64,000 bases of DNA from Bacillota bacterium. GTDB taxonomy: Bacteria; Bacillota; Clostridia; Clostridiales; Clostridiaceae. The DNA is taken from contig JAJXWH010000023.1 in NCBI GenBank assembly GCA_021781745.1, positions 1 through 64,000 of the forward strand, written 5' to 3'. Both the position numbers and the translations under genes were made by a program. Positions 8,324 to 17,602 of this stretch are shown one piece after another. Under the pieces are notes generated by a model, which made no database searches, was not told the origin of the DNA, and was given only the letters and a program-made list of their open reading frames with translations. Position 1 is the first letter of the stretch, and every line of letters begins with the position of its first letter.

Positions 8324-9547
8324 TTAATAATTTAATATAACATCGGCAGCTTTAGCCGCGCCGCCGTAGCTTTTTATTTTGTCTGAATATATCTTAAGAT
8401 TTTGTTTAAATTCATTGTCTTTTATAATTTTTCTACATGTTTTTAAAAGAAATTCCTTACTAAAATTATTTATGCCTGGATTTAATGCACAACCTATTTC
8501 AGAAGCCTTTTCAGCATTAAAATAACGTTCAAAATGTTTTCCCGGAAAAATAATTGACGGCACTTCATTTTCAATGCATTGTACAGTAGTATTTTGACCA
8601 CCATGATGAATAGCTATATCTGCCATTTTTATAACCTTATCTGATGGAACCATATTCATAAAGTGTACATTGCTAGTATTGAAGTTCACATTGCTTTTAA
8701 ACTGAGGGTTTCCTCCTCCTGTGACTATAACATCAAATTCTAAACCTAAAAATGTGTCTAAAATCACCTTTTGATATATATCCGGAGTTATTTGCCCAGC
8801 GCTTAAATATACGTATATTAGTGGACGCTTCTTTTCAAAGTTAAAATCTGATTTTATAAAATTCTTAGGTGTAACTGAGCCTAAGAATATATATTTTGAG
8901 CTGTCTTTTAAATCCTCCAGCTCAGGTATGCTTGGAACGAAAACTTTGCTGCAGTTATAGTCTTGATTAAGTTCACATATGTTTTCTATTGCTGGCAAAT
9001 TTAAAGTTTTTAAGAGTTCATTATACTCTTCTGCATATCCGTATGCAGTTTTATTAGAAAATCCAAAGTAAGAGAAGTCTTTCTTGCTTGGAGTACCACC
9101 TGTACAAAAATATGGTATGTCCATTTTCTTTGCAACTATAGGCATGACTGTTTCAAATTCTCCAAATATCAGATCTGGCTTAAAACTTTGTACTAATTCC
9201 ATTTCTTCTTTAAAAGTATTTTGTACATATTCTTTAGAAATAATACCTTTAAGCCTTATTACATCACATAAGCTGTCCACAGAGAACTTAGGTTGTGATG
9301 TATTACCTTTAATATCCTTATTGCTACCTTGTTGCATTAACTTTTGCACATTAAACTTAGGTTTATATCCTTGCATAACTTCATATCCACAGGATGCGGC
9401 ATAATCTGCTTCTCTTCCTGCAGCTCTAAATATTATGCTGTAATCTTTCTGTCTTTTTTTTATTTCATCTGCAATGGCAATTAATCTTGTTATACTTCCT
9501 AGAGCTTCAATAGAGGCTATTCCAGGAGTAAATAATATTTTTTTCAA
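8324..9547 (-). CDS. MGT-type (UDP-glycosyl-dependent) glycosyltransferase
   Basis: A 407-residue GT-B glycosyltransferase of the macrolide/UDP-glucuronosyl type. The N-terminal acceptor domain starts MKKILFTPGIASIEALGS, and the C-terminal donor domain contains the signature IHHGGQNTTVQC followed by PGKHFERYFNAEKASEIGC. Such enzymes glycosylate small hydrophobic molecules such as antibiotics, flavonoids or lipids; the substrate here is unknown. It has its own promoter region with a 21-bp dyad (9592-9612) that closely matches the one before the neighbouring PadR gene, so PadR control is likely. Confidence 0.87.
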   Translation of the reverse strand: MKKILFTPGIASIEALGSITRLIAIADEIKKRQKDYSIIFRAAGREADYAASCGYEVMQGYKPKFNVQKLMQQGSNKDIKGNTSQPKFSVDSLCDVIRLKGIISKEYVQNTFKEEMELVQSFKPDLIFGEFETVMPIVAKKMDIPYFCTGGTPSKKDFSYFGFSNKTAYGYAEEYNELLKTLNLPAIENICELNQDYNCSKVFVPSIPELEDLKDSSKYIFLGSVTPKNFIKSDFNFEKKRPLIYVYLSAGQITPDIYQKVILDTFLGLEFDVIVTGGGNPQFKSNVNFNTSNVHFMNMVPSDKVIKMADIAIHHGGQNTTVQCIENEVPSIIFPGKHFERYFNAEKASEIGCALNPGINNFSKEFLLKTCRKIIKDNEFKQNLKIYSDKIKSYGGAAKAADVILNY

Positions 9548-9591
9548 ATTAACCTCTTCCTTCCTAATTAATATATATTGGTATATAATAA

Positions 9592-9612
9592 ACTACTATA
9601 ATATATAGTAGT
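9592..9612. promoter_or_regulatory. PadR-type operator before the glycosyltransferase
   Basis: ACTACTATA (9592-9600), three bases, then TATAGTAGT (9604-9612): a perfect 9-3-9 dyad 45 bp upstream of the start codon. The same architecture, with one base different in the left arm, precedes padR at 10216-10236. Two matching dyads at a regulator and its neighbour strongly suggest the PadR binding site. Confidence 0.65.
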
Positions 9613-9625
9613 AAAATAAAAAAAT

Positions 9626-9658
9626 ATGTCTCTCAATATAAGGATTTATTAGAGACAT
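9626..9658 (-). terminator. Terminator after the PadR gene
   Basis: On the minus strand ATGTCTCT pairs with AGAGACAT across a 17-nt loop, followed by ATTTTTTTATTT. It separates the PadR transcript from the glycosyltransferase gene, which therefore needs its own promoter. Confidence 0.7.
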
Positions 9659-9665
9659 CACATTA

Positions 9666-10208
9666 TTAATTATAATAATCAAAAACTTTTTCGGACCATT
9701 TTTGTAAAATGTTATAAAATTCATTATATAGATCTAATATAAGAAATTCAGAACCAGATTTTTCATTATGTTGTTTTCCGTGATTATAAACTGACTCCAC
9801 AAACGCTCTACGTTCTTCTGCCTTGTTTTTGAAGTTTTTAAGGTATTCTTTTCTTTTTTCTTCAGATAAATTCTCTATATTAACTAAAAACGCATTAAAA
9901 TCTAAATAAATATTTCCTATATGATTTGAACTCTCTTCCATTAGTTCATTGAAATATAAATTTCCTTTTTCGTTCATTGAATATAATGTTTTTTCTGGCA
10001 TTTCACCTTCTTTAATAGTTCTTGAATTTAAATATCCATTATCGCATAATTTAATTATATTTTTATAAATTGACGGGTTACTGATTTTTAACCACTTAGT
10101 AAGATTCCATTTATCAAATTCCTTAACCATTTCATAGGCACTTTTTTCTTTGTTCTGCAAATAGCCAAGTATTATTAAGTTTATTGAAGACAATTTTATC
10201 ACCACCAT
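9666..10208 (-). CDS. PadR-family transcriptional regulator
   Basis: A 180-residue regulator. Residues 5-85 form the winged helix typical of PadR (LIILGYLQNKEKSAYEMVKE, then SIYKNIIKLCDNGYL), and the C-terminal 90 residues form long helices for dimerisation. Its promoter carries the dyad at 10216-10236, only 8 bp before the start, so it is probably autorepressed. The next gene, a glycosyltransferase with a matching dyad, is the obvious second target. PadR proteins often respond to phenolic or antibiotic-like compounds. Confidence 0.88.
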   Translation of the reverse strand: MVVIKLSSINLIILGYLQNKEKSAYEMVKEFDKWNLTKWLKISNPSIYKNIIKLCDNGYLNSRTIKEGEMPEKTLYSMNEKGNLYFNELMEESSNHIGNIYLDFNAFLVNIENLSEEKRKEYLKNFKNKAEERRAFVESVYNHGKQHNEKSGSEFLILDLYNEFYNILQKWSEKVFDYYN

Positions 10209-10215
10209 TCATTAC

Positions 10216-10236
10216 ACTAGTATAAAGTATAGTAGT
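10216..10236. promoter_or_regulatory. PadR-type operator before padR
   Basis: ACTAGTATA (10216-10224), AAG, TATAGTAGT (10228-10236). The right arm is identical to the site at 9592-9612 and the left arm differs by one base; both are 9-3-9. Confidence 0.65.
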
Positions 10237-10320
10237 ATATGATATATTTGTCAATACATATTTTGGTAAAATCACCTTAAACTGAAATTATACAATATAG
10301 TTTTTAAAAATATCAAAAAA

Positions 10321-10354
10321 TAGTAGCCCCACAGTTCTAACTGGAAAGCTACTA
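10321..10354 (-). terminator. Terminator of the chimeric helicase gene
   Basis: TAGTAGC (10321-10327) pairs with GCTACTA (10348-10354) and an inner CAGTT/AACTG stem sits inside. On the minus strand it is followed by TATTTTTTGATATTTTT. It lies about 65 bp after the helicase-fragment stop codon. Confidence 0.65.
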
Positions 10355-10417
10355 ATTTTCTCTAACTAAAATGCTGCTACCGTTGATATATCTTTTTTAC
10401 TGTTAATTCTAAACTGT

Positions 10418-11809
10418 TCACTCCATCAGTGGTGTCAGCCTTCCCGCATAATATACATTCAACCTATGAAGGGCTCTCGTGCAGGCAGTGTAAAACAACA
10501 GTCTCTCCTCTTCAGAACTGTAATTTTCATCTCCTGCATTATATATAAGTACTACATCAAACTCCAAACCTTTTGCAAGGTAGGCTGGAATAACTAAAGT
10601 GCCGTTTATATACTCATCATCATCTTTAGTTAGAGCCTTAACTTCTGTTCTATCCTTTAACAAACTGTATACCCTGTCTGCTTCCTTTATGGTTCTTGTT
10701 ATTATTCCAATGGATTTATAACCTTTTTCCTTGTACATTTCTATATCTTTTATAATTCTTTCATTAATAGAATTTTCATCAGAAAATCCTATAACAGTTG
10801 GCTTATCTCCACTTCTTTCCACATATTCAGCATTAACTTCATAACCCAGAAGCTTTCTAGAAAACTCAGTAATTTCCATTGTTGACCTGTAGCTTTTTGT
10901 AAGATTAATTATACAGGTATTATCCTGATGGAATATATGAGCGATGTTTTTATAATCTCCAACATTCATAAATGGATTTATAGATTGATTTAAATCCCCC
11001 AGCATTGTTATATTAGCGTGGTTAAAGAGCTGATAGAAGATTTCATATTGTATCGGTGTATAATCCTGAGCCTCGTCAATTATTACATATTTAATATCTG
11101 TAGTTTTGGGAAGATCTCCAAAGACTCCCTTTAAATAAAGCAGCGGCACCTGATCTTCGTAATTAAGGAATTTGGTCTCAAGCATTTTCAGAGTATAGTT
11201 TTTGATTTCAGGGTCCAGTGCTTCGAAGAGCTTCTTATAAATATCAATTAAATCAAATGCTGTAATTCTGCTGATTCCCGCATTTATATGCTTAGTTTCT
11301 TCACGAGTTGAAGTTATTGCTTTTTCTTTGGCTTCTCTCTCATCTACAAAATAGCCTGTATCCCATAGATCCTCATAAATTTCATTTATGCGTTCTTTTT
11401 CATAAGGCTTTAGTAAAAATAGAATTCTTTCTCTTATCTTATCAAGCCTTCTTTTAAGATGAAGCTTTATATAATCCTTGCAATACAACTCTTCAAGTTC
11501 TTTTGAGGACACTATTAATTTATCTCCAAAAACTATATCCTTAAAGTTTCTGTCTGCCTTTTCAATACTCTCTGCATGTCTCTTTAGTACTTCTATAAAT
11601 TTGAGCGAGGATTTGTATTTTATACTTTTAATTCTTATTTCATAGTCCAATATTTCTATGTTATCATCAATGAATCCTCTTCTTTGAGCACCCAATAAAG
11701 TACGATACATGTTATCTCTTCCTACAGAATTATCAGTATGTAGGTATATTTTATCGGCTCTTAATCCTTCAGCACATATGTATTTAACTAAGTCATATCC
11801 TGTAGGCAA
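10418..11809 (-). CDS. Chimeric ORF: cREC-like fragment fused to the C-terminal half of a HelD/UvrD-like helicase
   Basis: A 463-residue ORF. Residues about 65-463 match the C-terminal part of HelD-like superfamily 1 helicases: VIIDEAQDYTP (Walker B), GDLNQSINP, SYRST, LAKGLEFDVV and FYTACTRALHRL. The N-terminal Walker A domain is missing, so ATP hydrolysis is not expected. Residues 1-58 (PTGYDLVKYICAEGLRADKI, then GRDNMYRTLLGAQRRGF) instead look like the C-terminal half of a cyclic-phosphate-processing receiver (cREC) domain. The start is TTG with CGGGGGA upstream. It is in the same frame as the preceding gene, split only by one TAA. Probably a rearranged, non-functional gene. Confidence 0.6.
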   Translation of the reverse strand: MPTGYDLVKYICAEGLRADKIYLHTDNSVGRDNMYRTLLGAQRRGFIDDNIEILDYEIRIKSIKYKSSLKFIEVLKRHAESIEKADRNFKDIVFGDKLIVSSKELEELYCKDYIKLHLKRRLDKIRERILFLLKPYEKERINEIYEDLWDTGYFVDEREAKEKAITSTREETKHINAGISRITAFDLIDIYKKLFEALDPEIKNYTLKMLETKFLNYEDQVPLLYLKGVFGDLPKTTDIKYVIIDEAQDYTPIQYEIFYQLFNHANITMLGDLNQSINPFMNVGDYKNIAHIFHQDNTCIINLTKSYRSTMEITEFSRKLLGYEVNAEYVERSGDKPTVIGFSDENSINERIIKDIEMYKEKGYKSIGIITRTIKEADRVYSLLKDRTEVKALTKDDDEYINGTLVIPAYLAKGLEFDVVLIYNAGDENYSSEEERLLFYTACTRALHRLNVYYAGRLTPLME

Positions 11810-11842
11810 AAGATTCCCCCGTTCATCAACTCCTATTATTTC

Positions 11843-12523
11843 TTACATATCATTGCATACAATACATCCATTCCAAGATATAATTGCTCCATGTTCCTTA
11901 CAAATATGAAATCCATCTGGTACTTCAAGTATCGGAAATTTCTGTTTTTTTGCCCAATCATCATATTTATCATCATCTATGTAATTTTTAAACTTTATAA
12001 TTAGTTCTTCAAAATGATGACGTGCTTTTAATGCTAGTTCTTTAGATTTTTCATCACAATCACTACAATCTTTTGGTACTAAAAATTCAAGAATTTTATT
12101 ATCCTCTAACCATAATGAATAGGTATTTTCATCTATATACTCAGAGGTAAAATTAAGCAGGAGAGTTTCAAATTTTTCTAAATATCTAAATACAAAATCT
12201 TCATTGGGTTGATAGCTTAACACCTCCCATCCAAGTTTCGCTTTTGCTCCATCCAGGACTTTTAAAAGAAACTGTCTTTCTTTTTCAAAAGTTTCTTTTT
12301 CCCACGGTATATCACATATATCAAAGCCATTGCAGCCCCTACCTCTTACTGTATCATCCTGCTCAACAAACCACTGAATTATTTCTTTTTCCTTTTTCTT
12401 AATTGCAAGCCTGGAACCACTCAATACTATAACTGTTAAAAAAACAGCCATTCCTCCATTTGACATACCTAGCCATTCTTCCACATTTTTATGATCTCGA
12501 TGCAAACAAATGCTTACAGACAT
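11843..12523 (-). CDS. Hypothetical protein with C-terminal Cys-His motif
   Basis: A 226-residue cytoplasmic protein of unknown family. Visible features are an N-terminal LHRDHKNVEEWLGMSNGG segment, a helical acidic middle part with WFVEQDDTVRGRGCNGFDIC, and a C-terminal CKEHG...CIVC that could bind zinc. GGGGGAG is spaced for the ATG at 12523 rather than the in-frame ATG at 12538. It is followed in frame, after a single TAA, by the chimeric helicase ORF. No function can be assigned. Confidence 0.65.
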   Translation of the reverse strand: MSVSICLHRDHKNVEEWLGMSNGGMAVFLTVIVLSGSRLAIKKKEKEIIQWFVEQDDTVRGRGCNGFDICDIPWEKETFEKERQFLLKVLDGAKAKLGWEVLSYQPNEDFVFRYLEKFETLLLNFTSEYIDENTYSLWLEDNKILEFLVPKDCSDCDEKSKELALKARHHFEELIIKFKNYIDDDKYDDWAKKQKFPILEVPDGFHICKEHGAIISWNGCIVCNDM

Positions 12524-12539
12524 AACAATCTCCCCCATA

Positions 12540-13158
12540 TATTAATAACACTTTTCTTTGAATATCTAATACCGATCCAACTTAAGCCCATATTTTAATC
12601 TCCTTATTTTAATTTTTATATTTATTGAATCTGTTTTATGATATGAGCCATCATATTTAAAATTTTCCGTCTAATTTTATAATCCATTGCTTTGTATATT
12701 CCGACTCTCATCTATATAAGTCTGTATTTTCCAGCTTAACACTATTGACATAACAATTCTCTCCAATACACTTTTTTCACGCCATACCCGAAGCGGTTAT
12801 ATGGTTAAATTTTCACAATCCTTCAAAACGTCAATATATTTGATTTCAACTAATATACTTCTGCTCTAAATTTCCATATTACTTACCCATATTCAAGACA
12901 GTATATCCTTATTATACTACAAAATTTCACTACTCTTCCTATATTTACCCAAGAAATCATATGAAAGTATATATTTAAATGTACGACAAAAAAAGCCATT
13001 ACAACTCTGTAATAAGCTTAACATCATCATCATTTTCAAGCTAACTTTTCAAAAAATCTGATTGATTCTTTAATCAATTAAATACTACTTTGTACTTATT
13101 GATACATAGATAAAATATACATAAGATGCACTTAAACTTTGTAATATATCCCATACCA
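12540..13158. other. Long intergenic stretch without recognisable gene
   Basis: About 620 bp lack any ORF with a plausible start and family resemblance. A short segment near 12740-12770 resembles the leader of the neighbouring hypothetical gene (GACATAACAAT followed by a CTCC-rich site), possibly a small duplicated remnant. Promoter activity for the hypothetical gene should lie near the left end, but I could not define it. Confidence 0.4.
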
Positions 13159-13351
13159 GAAAGAAAGATCAACTATTTTGCGTAGCGTTGCATTGAGAAT
13201 TAGACTGTTGAATTTCTTCATTAGAAGTTGTTCCATTTTTGCTTGTCCTGAGCATGCCTCAGGAGCAAGCAGAAATGGGTACAACTTCTAATGTTAGAAA
13301 TTCACAGACTAATTCTCTAGCAACCGAGCAAAAGTAGTTGATCCTTCTTTC
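13159..13351. repeat. Large imperfect palindrome A (193 bp)
   Basis: The left arm (from 13159, GAAAGAAAGATCAACTA) and the reverse complement of the right arm (ending 13351) match along nearly their full length, with symmetry centre near 13255. Weaker similarity continues a few bases outside. The core reads GCTTGTCCTGA...TCAGGAGCAAGC. It lies just after the 3' end of a phoU gene. The core resembles that of a second large palindrome at 31402-31649, suggesting a dispersed family. No transposase ORF is inside. Confidence 0.75.
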
Positions 13352-13387
13352 GGTTGGCTATATCCTGAGTCTAAGCTCTCATCTTAT

Positions 13388-14050
13388 TTATTCATTTAAA
13401 TCTTCGTAAACCCCACTTTTAGAATAAATTGTACATTCGCAAATATTTGTTACATGGTCTCCAATTCTCTCTAAATACTTTATAACAAATAAAAGACGAA
13501 TACCCTTTTCAGTTAAATTTTCGCCACCCTTTATCTCATCAACAAGTCTTGTAAATAATAATCTATATAAAGAATCTATTTCATCATCTTTTTCACAAAT
13601 TTTATAAGCCATTTTGTCGTTACTATTAATATAGGCATCAATAGCTGTGCCTATCATCATTCTTACTTTTTTCTCCATATCCCATAATGATTCCAAGCTA
13701 TTCTGGAATGAATTTATGTTTCCACCAATTGTTTTTGTTATTTTACATATATCTACTGCATGATCTGCCATTCGTTCTAAATCTGCCGCTATTTTTGATG
13801 CAGTCATAACTTTTCTTAAATCTGTTGCTTTGGGCTGCTCAGCTGCAATAAACTTAATGCACTGGTCCTCAATTTTCTTTTGTAATTCATCAACTTTATC
13901 ATCATATTTAATAATATTATCAGCCATTTGTATATCATGTTTTTTTAAACTAAACATACTCTCATATATTTGTTTCTCTACTAAATTGGCCATAATGACC
14001 AATTGTCTATTTATGCTCTTTACCCTAAAATCCTGTGATCCTCTTGTCAT
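13388..14050 (-). CDS. phoU: PhoU-family phosphate regulator, second copy
   Basis: A 220-residue PhoU protein made of two three-helix PhoU repeats, each with an E/DxxxD metal-binding pattern (DLERMADHAVDI near residue 90 and YLERIGDHVTNI near 200). PhoU links the Pst transporter to PhoR and restrains phosphate uptake. It is closely related to the next gene upstream, but a terminator at 14301-14335 separates them, so this copy has its own promoter within 14063-14300. AAAGGTG is spaced for the ATG at 14050 rather than the upstream GTG. Confidence 0.93.
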   Translation of the reverse strand: MTRGSQDFRVKSINRQLVIMANLVEKQIYESMFSLKKHDIQMADNIIKYDDKVDELQKKIEDQCIKFIAAEQPKATDLRKVMTASKIAADLERMADHAVDICKITKTIGGNINSFQNSLESLWDMEKKVRMMIGTAIDAYINSNDKMAYKICEKDDEIDSLYRLLFTRLVDEIKGGENLTEKGIRLLFVIKYLERIGDHVTNICECTIYSKSGVYEDLNE

Positions 14051-14300
14051 TGTACCATACACCTTTCTAGTGAAATCTATAGTTTACACATCCCCATATT
14101 TCTCAATTATAAAATTATTAGAAGACACTTTAGTTTTTACTAGATTCAGATTTCTTATTAGTACGTCACAAATTTGCATTTGTTTTAACATTATTATCTA
14201 TTACAATAATTTTTTACATTATATTAATCTAAACACTTAAGTCAAGGAAGGCTTGATTACCAATCTAAATCCCTGAATCTACTATTATTCTACTTAAAAA

Positions 14301-14335
14301 ATAAAAGTGCCCTTAATACATAAGGACACTTTTAT
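14301..14335 (-). terminator. Terminator of the pst-phoU operon
   Basis: ATAAAAGTGCCCTTA (14301-14315) pairs with its near-perfect complement at 14321-14335 around a 5-nt loop. On the minus strand it is followed by TTTTTTAAG. It ends the pstSCAB-phoU transcript before the second phoU. Confidence 0.8.
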
Positions 14336-14358
14336 ATATTACATAAATGTTTGCAATA

Positions 14359-15021
14359 CTATTCATTTAAATCGACATAAACTCCAGTTTTAGAGAAAAT
14401 AGTCCATTCACATATATTTGTTACATGGTCTCCTATTCTTTCTAAATATTTTATTACAAATAGTAATTGTGTTCCTTTTTGAATTAAATTTTCATCTAAT
14501 TTAATTGCATTAATTAAATTTGTAAATAGAGACTTATAAAATGCATCTATTTCATCATCTTTTTCACAAATTTTATATGCTGCTTCATCATCCTCATCTA
14601 TATATGAATCTATAGCATTTTTAATCATTATTCTGACTTTCTTATCCATTTCCCATAATTCATCTGAACAACCATTAAAAGAAGCTATATTTCCACCTAT
14701 TCTTTTTGTTATTTTACAAATATCTACTGCATGGTCAGCCATTCTTTCTAAATCTGTTACTATTTTTGAAGCAGTAAATACTCTTCTCAAATCTGTTGCA
14801 ACTGGCTGCTCTGTTGCAATAAACTTAATGCATTCTTCTTCTATAGTTTTTTGCATTTCGTCAACTTTATCGTCATCTTTGATTACTTGGTCTGCTTTAT
14901 CTACATCGTAGTTTTTTAAACTAACCAAACTTTCATATATTTGTTTTTCTACCAAACTAGCCATGTTCAGTAATTCCTTGTGTATAGTTTTTACTCTCGC
15001 TTGTTGAGATCCTCTTGTCAT
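14359..15021 (-). CDS. phoU: PhoU-family phosphate regulator
   Basis: A 220-residue PhoU with both helical repeats and metal-site motifs (DLERMADHAVDI, YLERIGDHVTNI). It begins 18 bp after pstB and is the last gene of the pst operon. A TTG at 15030 is also in frame, but the conserved MTRGSQ start at 15021 matches the paralogue and is preceded by AAAGGGG at 11 nt. It is expected to signal transporter state to PhoR. Confidence 0.95.
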   Translation of the reverse strand: MTRGSQQARVKTIHKELLNMASLVEKQIYESLVSLKNYDVDKADQVIKDDDKVDEMQKTIEEECIKFIATEQPVATDLRRVFTASKIVTDLERMADHAVDICKITKRIGGNIASFNGCSDELWEMDKKVRIMIKNAIDSYIDEDDEAAYKICEKDDEIDAFYKSLFTNLINAIKLDENLIQKGTQLLFVIKYLERIGDHVTNICEWTIFSKTGVYVDLNE

Positions 15022-15039
15022 TATAATCAAAACCCCTTT

Positions 15040-15789
15040 CTAACCAAATCTACCTGTTATATAATCTTCTGTTCTTTTATCTCTAGGATTATAAAAAATA
15101 TCCTCTGTTTTTCCAAATTCTATAACTTCACCATTTAGAAAGAAGGCAGTTTTATCAGCAATTCTTCCTGCTTGTTGCATATTATGAGTTACAATTATAA
15201 CTGTGTAATTCTTTTTCAATTCATCCATGAGTTCTTCCATTTTTCCAGTTGAAATTGGATCTAATGCAGATGTTGGTTCATCCATTAAAATTACTTCTGG
15301 TGAAACTGCTAATGTTCTAGCAATACACAACCTTTGTTGTTGCCCTCCTGACATTCCAAGAGCGCTTGATTTTAATCTATCTTTAGTTTCCTCCCAAAGA
15401 GCAGCTCCTTTTAAGCTTTTTTCAACAATTTCATCTAAAACCTTTTTATTCTTTGTTCCATGAATTCTAGGTCCATATGCAATATTATCATAAATGGACA
15501 TAGGGAAAGGATTTGGTCTTTGGAACACCATACCCATCCTCTTTCTTAAATATATGTCATCATAATCTTTATATATGTCTTTTTCCTCAAATAATACTTG
15601 TCCTGTTATCCTTACAATTTCAATTAAATCATTCATTCTATTTAAAGTCCTTAAAAAAGTAGACTTACCACAACCTGAAGGTCCTATTAATGCAGTAACC
15701 TCATTTTTATTTATAGACATATTAATATTTTTTAGAGCTTGATTATCTCCATAATATAAACATAAATCTTTGGTCTCAATAATATTCAT
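15040..15789 (-). CDS. pstB: Phosphate ABC transporter ATP-binding protein
   Basis: A 249-residue ABC ATPase powering high-affinity phosphate import. Walker [10 protein letters not shown] (about residue 33), signature [12 protein letters not shown] and Walker B VILMDEP followed by TSALDP are intact, and the Q-loop reads [11 protein letters not shown], typical of PstB. It lies 9 bp after pstA in the pst operon and partners PstA and PstC at the membrane. Confidence 0.97.
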   Translation of the reverse strand: MNIIETKDLCLYYGDNQALKNINMSINKNEVTALIGPSGCGKSTFLRTLNRMNDLIEIVRITGQVLFEEKDIYKDYDDIYLRKRMGMVFQRPNPFPMSIYDNIAYGPRIHGTKNKKVLDEIVEKSLKGAALWEETKDRLKSSALGMSGGQQQRLCIARTLAVSPEVILMDEPTSALDPISTGKMEELMDELKKNYTVIIVTHNMQQAGRIADKTAFFLNGEVIEFGKTEDIFYNPRDKRTEDYITGRFG

Positions 15790-15798
15790 AACTCTCTC

Positions 15799-16683
15799 CT
15801 ACTTCCCATTATATGCTTTCATTAACCAATTTCCTAATAATCTTGCACCAACATTGAATATAAGAACTGCAACTATAAGAACTGCTGCTGTTCCATTTGC
15901 TATTTGAGCAGCATCAACTACTGTTCCTTCTGAATTTAACTTCCATATATGTACTGCTAATGTTTCTGCTGGCTTAAATAGTGAAAATGCTGAACTGTTT
16001 CCTGATAAACTTATTGTATTAAAATTCAAGTTTTTTGCACTTAATCCTGAAGTATACAAAAACGCAGCAGCTTCTCCAAAAATTCTACCAGCTGCAAGTA
16101 TTATACCAGTAAGTATTTCACCCATAGATGTTGGTACAGTAAGTTTAGCTATTGTCTGCCATTTAGTTGCGCCAAGTCCAAGAGATGCTTCTTTTACTCT
16201 CTTACTTGCAGCAGTTATAGCATTTTCTGAAATTCTAGTCATTGACGGTATATTTAATATACTTACAGATAAAGCTCCTGCAATAAGAGAATATCCCCAT
16301 CCTGCCATATTTACGAAAACTAATAGTCCAAACATACCGATAACTATTGATGGAAGTGATGCCATAGTTTCAAGGGACATTCTTATAAATCTAAGCATTG
16401 GTCCCTCCTTTGCATATTCTGCCAAATAAATACCAGCTCCAATTCCAACTGGAACTGTAAATATTAAAGAAACAATAAGCATATAAAACGAATTAAACAG
16501 CTGTGGAAAAATTCCACCACCTGCTTCTGATAATTTAGGATTTCCAAATAAGAACGAAGGTTTTAGCATGCTTCCGCCTTTATATAAAATATATAAAATA
16601 AATGCGCCAAGTAAACACACTATAAACACACTTATTATGTAGAATATAATTGTTGCAATCTTGTCAGCTTTTTTTGCATTCAT
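15799..16683 (-). CDS. pstA: Phosphate ABC transporter permease PstA
   Basis: A 294-residue inner-membrane permease with about six helices. The cytoplasmic coupling motif lies around ASLGLGATKWQTIAKLTVP (residues about 163-181). The ATG overlaps the stop of pstC (TAATG), so the two are translationally coupled. Together with PstC it forms the channel for phosphate delivered by PstS. Confidence 0.96.
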   Translation of the reverse strand: MNAKKADKIATIIFYIISVFIVCLLGAFILYILYKGGSMLKPSFLFGNPKLSEAGGGIFPQLFNSFYMLIVSLIFTVPVGIGAGIYLAEYAKEGPMLRFIRMSLETMASLPSIVIGMFGLLVFVNMAGWGYSLIAGALSVSILNIPSMTRISENAITAASKRVKEASLGLGATKWQTIAKLTVPTSMGEILTGIILAAGRIFGEAAAFLYTSGLSAKNLNFNTISLSGNSSAFSLFKPAETLAVHIWKLNSEGTVVDAAQIANGTAAVLIVAVLIFNVGARLLGNWLMKAYNGK

Positions 16684-17576
16684 TATACTGCACTCCTTTT
16701 TTCAATTATTCTTACTATAACAATAAATATAAAGGAAATTACTAGTAAAATCAATGCCAATGTCCATAATGCATCATTCCAAGGAGTTCCGCCAGCAGTA
16801 TTAGCCATTTCCATAGTTATAACACTAGTTAAGGTTGACATAGAGCCAAAAAGACTATCTGGCAATTTTATAGTATTTCCTATAACCATTTGAACTGCTA
16901 ATGCTTCTCCAAAGGCTCTTGCTATACCAAGTACAATTCCTGTTAGTATTCCTGTCTTTGCACCTGGCACTATTACTTTGTAAATAGTCTGCCATCTTGT
17001 AGCTCCAAGTCCATATGAAGCTTCAATATGATCCTGTGGTATAGTTGTTATAGCATCCATCGATAATGTTGCTATAGTAGGTAATATCATTAATGATAAA
17101 ACTAAAATTCCAGCAATTAAAGAAAAACCCATTCCACCAAAACTATCTTTAATAAATGGAACTAATACCGAAATACCAACCCAACCATAAACAACTGAAG
17201 GTATTCCAACTAAAATTTCTAATGAGGGCTTGATTATTTTTTTACCATATTTACTTGATATAACATTCACAAAAATTCCCAAAGCAATAGCAATAGGTGC
17301 ACTTAAAATTACTGCACCTATTGATACTGCGGTTGAACCTAAGATGAAAGAGAGAGATCCAAAGGAAGGCTCCCCTCCTTTATTGGGCTTCCAATCATTT
17401 TTGAATAAAAATTCTGCAACATTATATCCATCATTTGTAAATATTCTCATTCCTTTTGAAGCGATGAATATTATTATAGATATTGTTATTAATATAATTA
17501 ATATTCCACATACTCCTGCAAAGCCTTGACCTAAATATTCATTTATAAGCCTTTCCTTAAAACTTCTTTTTTCCAT
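16683..17576 (-). CDS. pstC: Phosphate ABC transporter permease PstC
   Basis: A 297-residue permease with about six membrane helices. The coupling motif EASYGLGATRWQTIYKVIVP matches that in PstA. An in-frame TTG lies at 17582, but AAAGGATGAG is better spaced for the ATG at 17576. It follows pstS by 26 bp and overlaps pstA. Confidence 0.95.
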   Translation of the reverse strand: MEKRSFKERLINEYLGQGFAGVCGILIILITISIIIFIASKGMRIFTNDGYNVAEFLFKNDWKPNKGGEPSFGSLSFILGSTAVSIGAVILSAPIAIALGIFVNVISSKYGKKIIKPSLEILVGIPSVVYGWVGISVLVPFIKDSFGGMGFSLIAGILVLSLMILPTIATLSMDAITTIPQDHIEASYGLGATRWQTIYKVIVPGAKTGILTGIVLGIARAFGEALAVQMVIGNTIKLPDSLFGSMSTLTSVITMEMANTAGGTPWNDALWTLALILLVISFIFIVIVRIIEKRSAV

Positions 17577-17602
17577 CTTCAACTCATCCTTTAATTTTGA
17601 AA

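Noticed and set aside
12740..12770. Possible second copy of the leader and start of the hypothetical gene at 11843-12523
   Set aside because: Similarity is limited to about 20 bp around the ribosome binding site; the ORF that follows is only 24 codons and does not match the protein.
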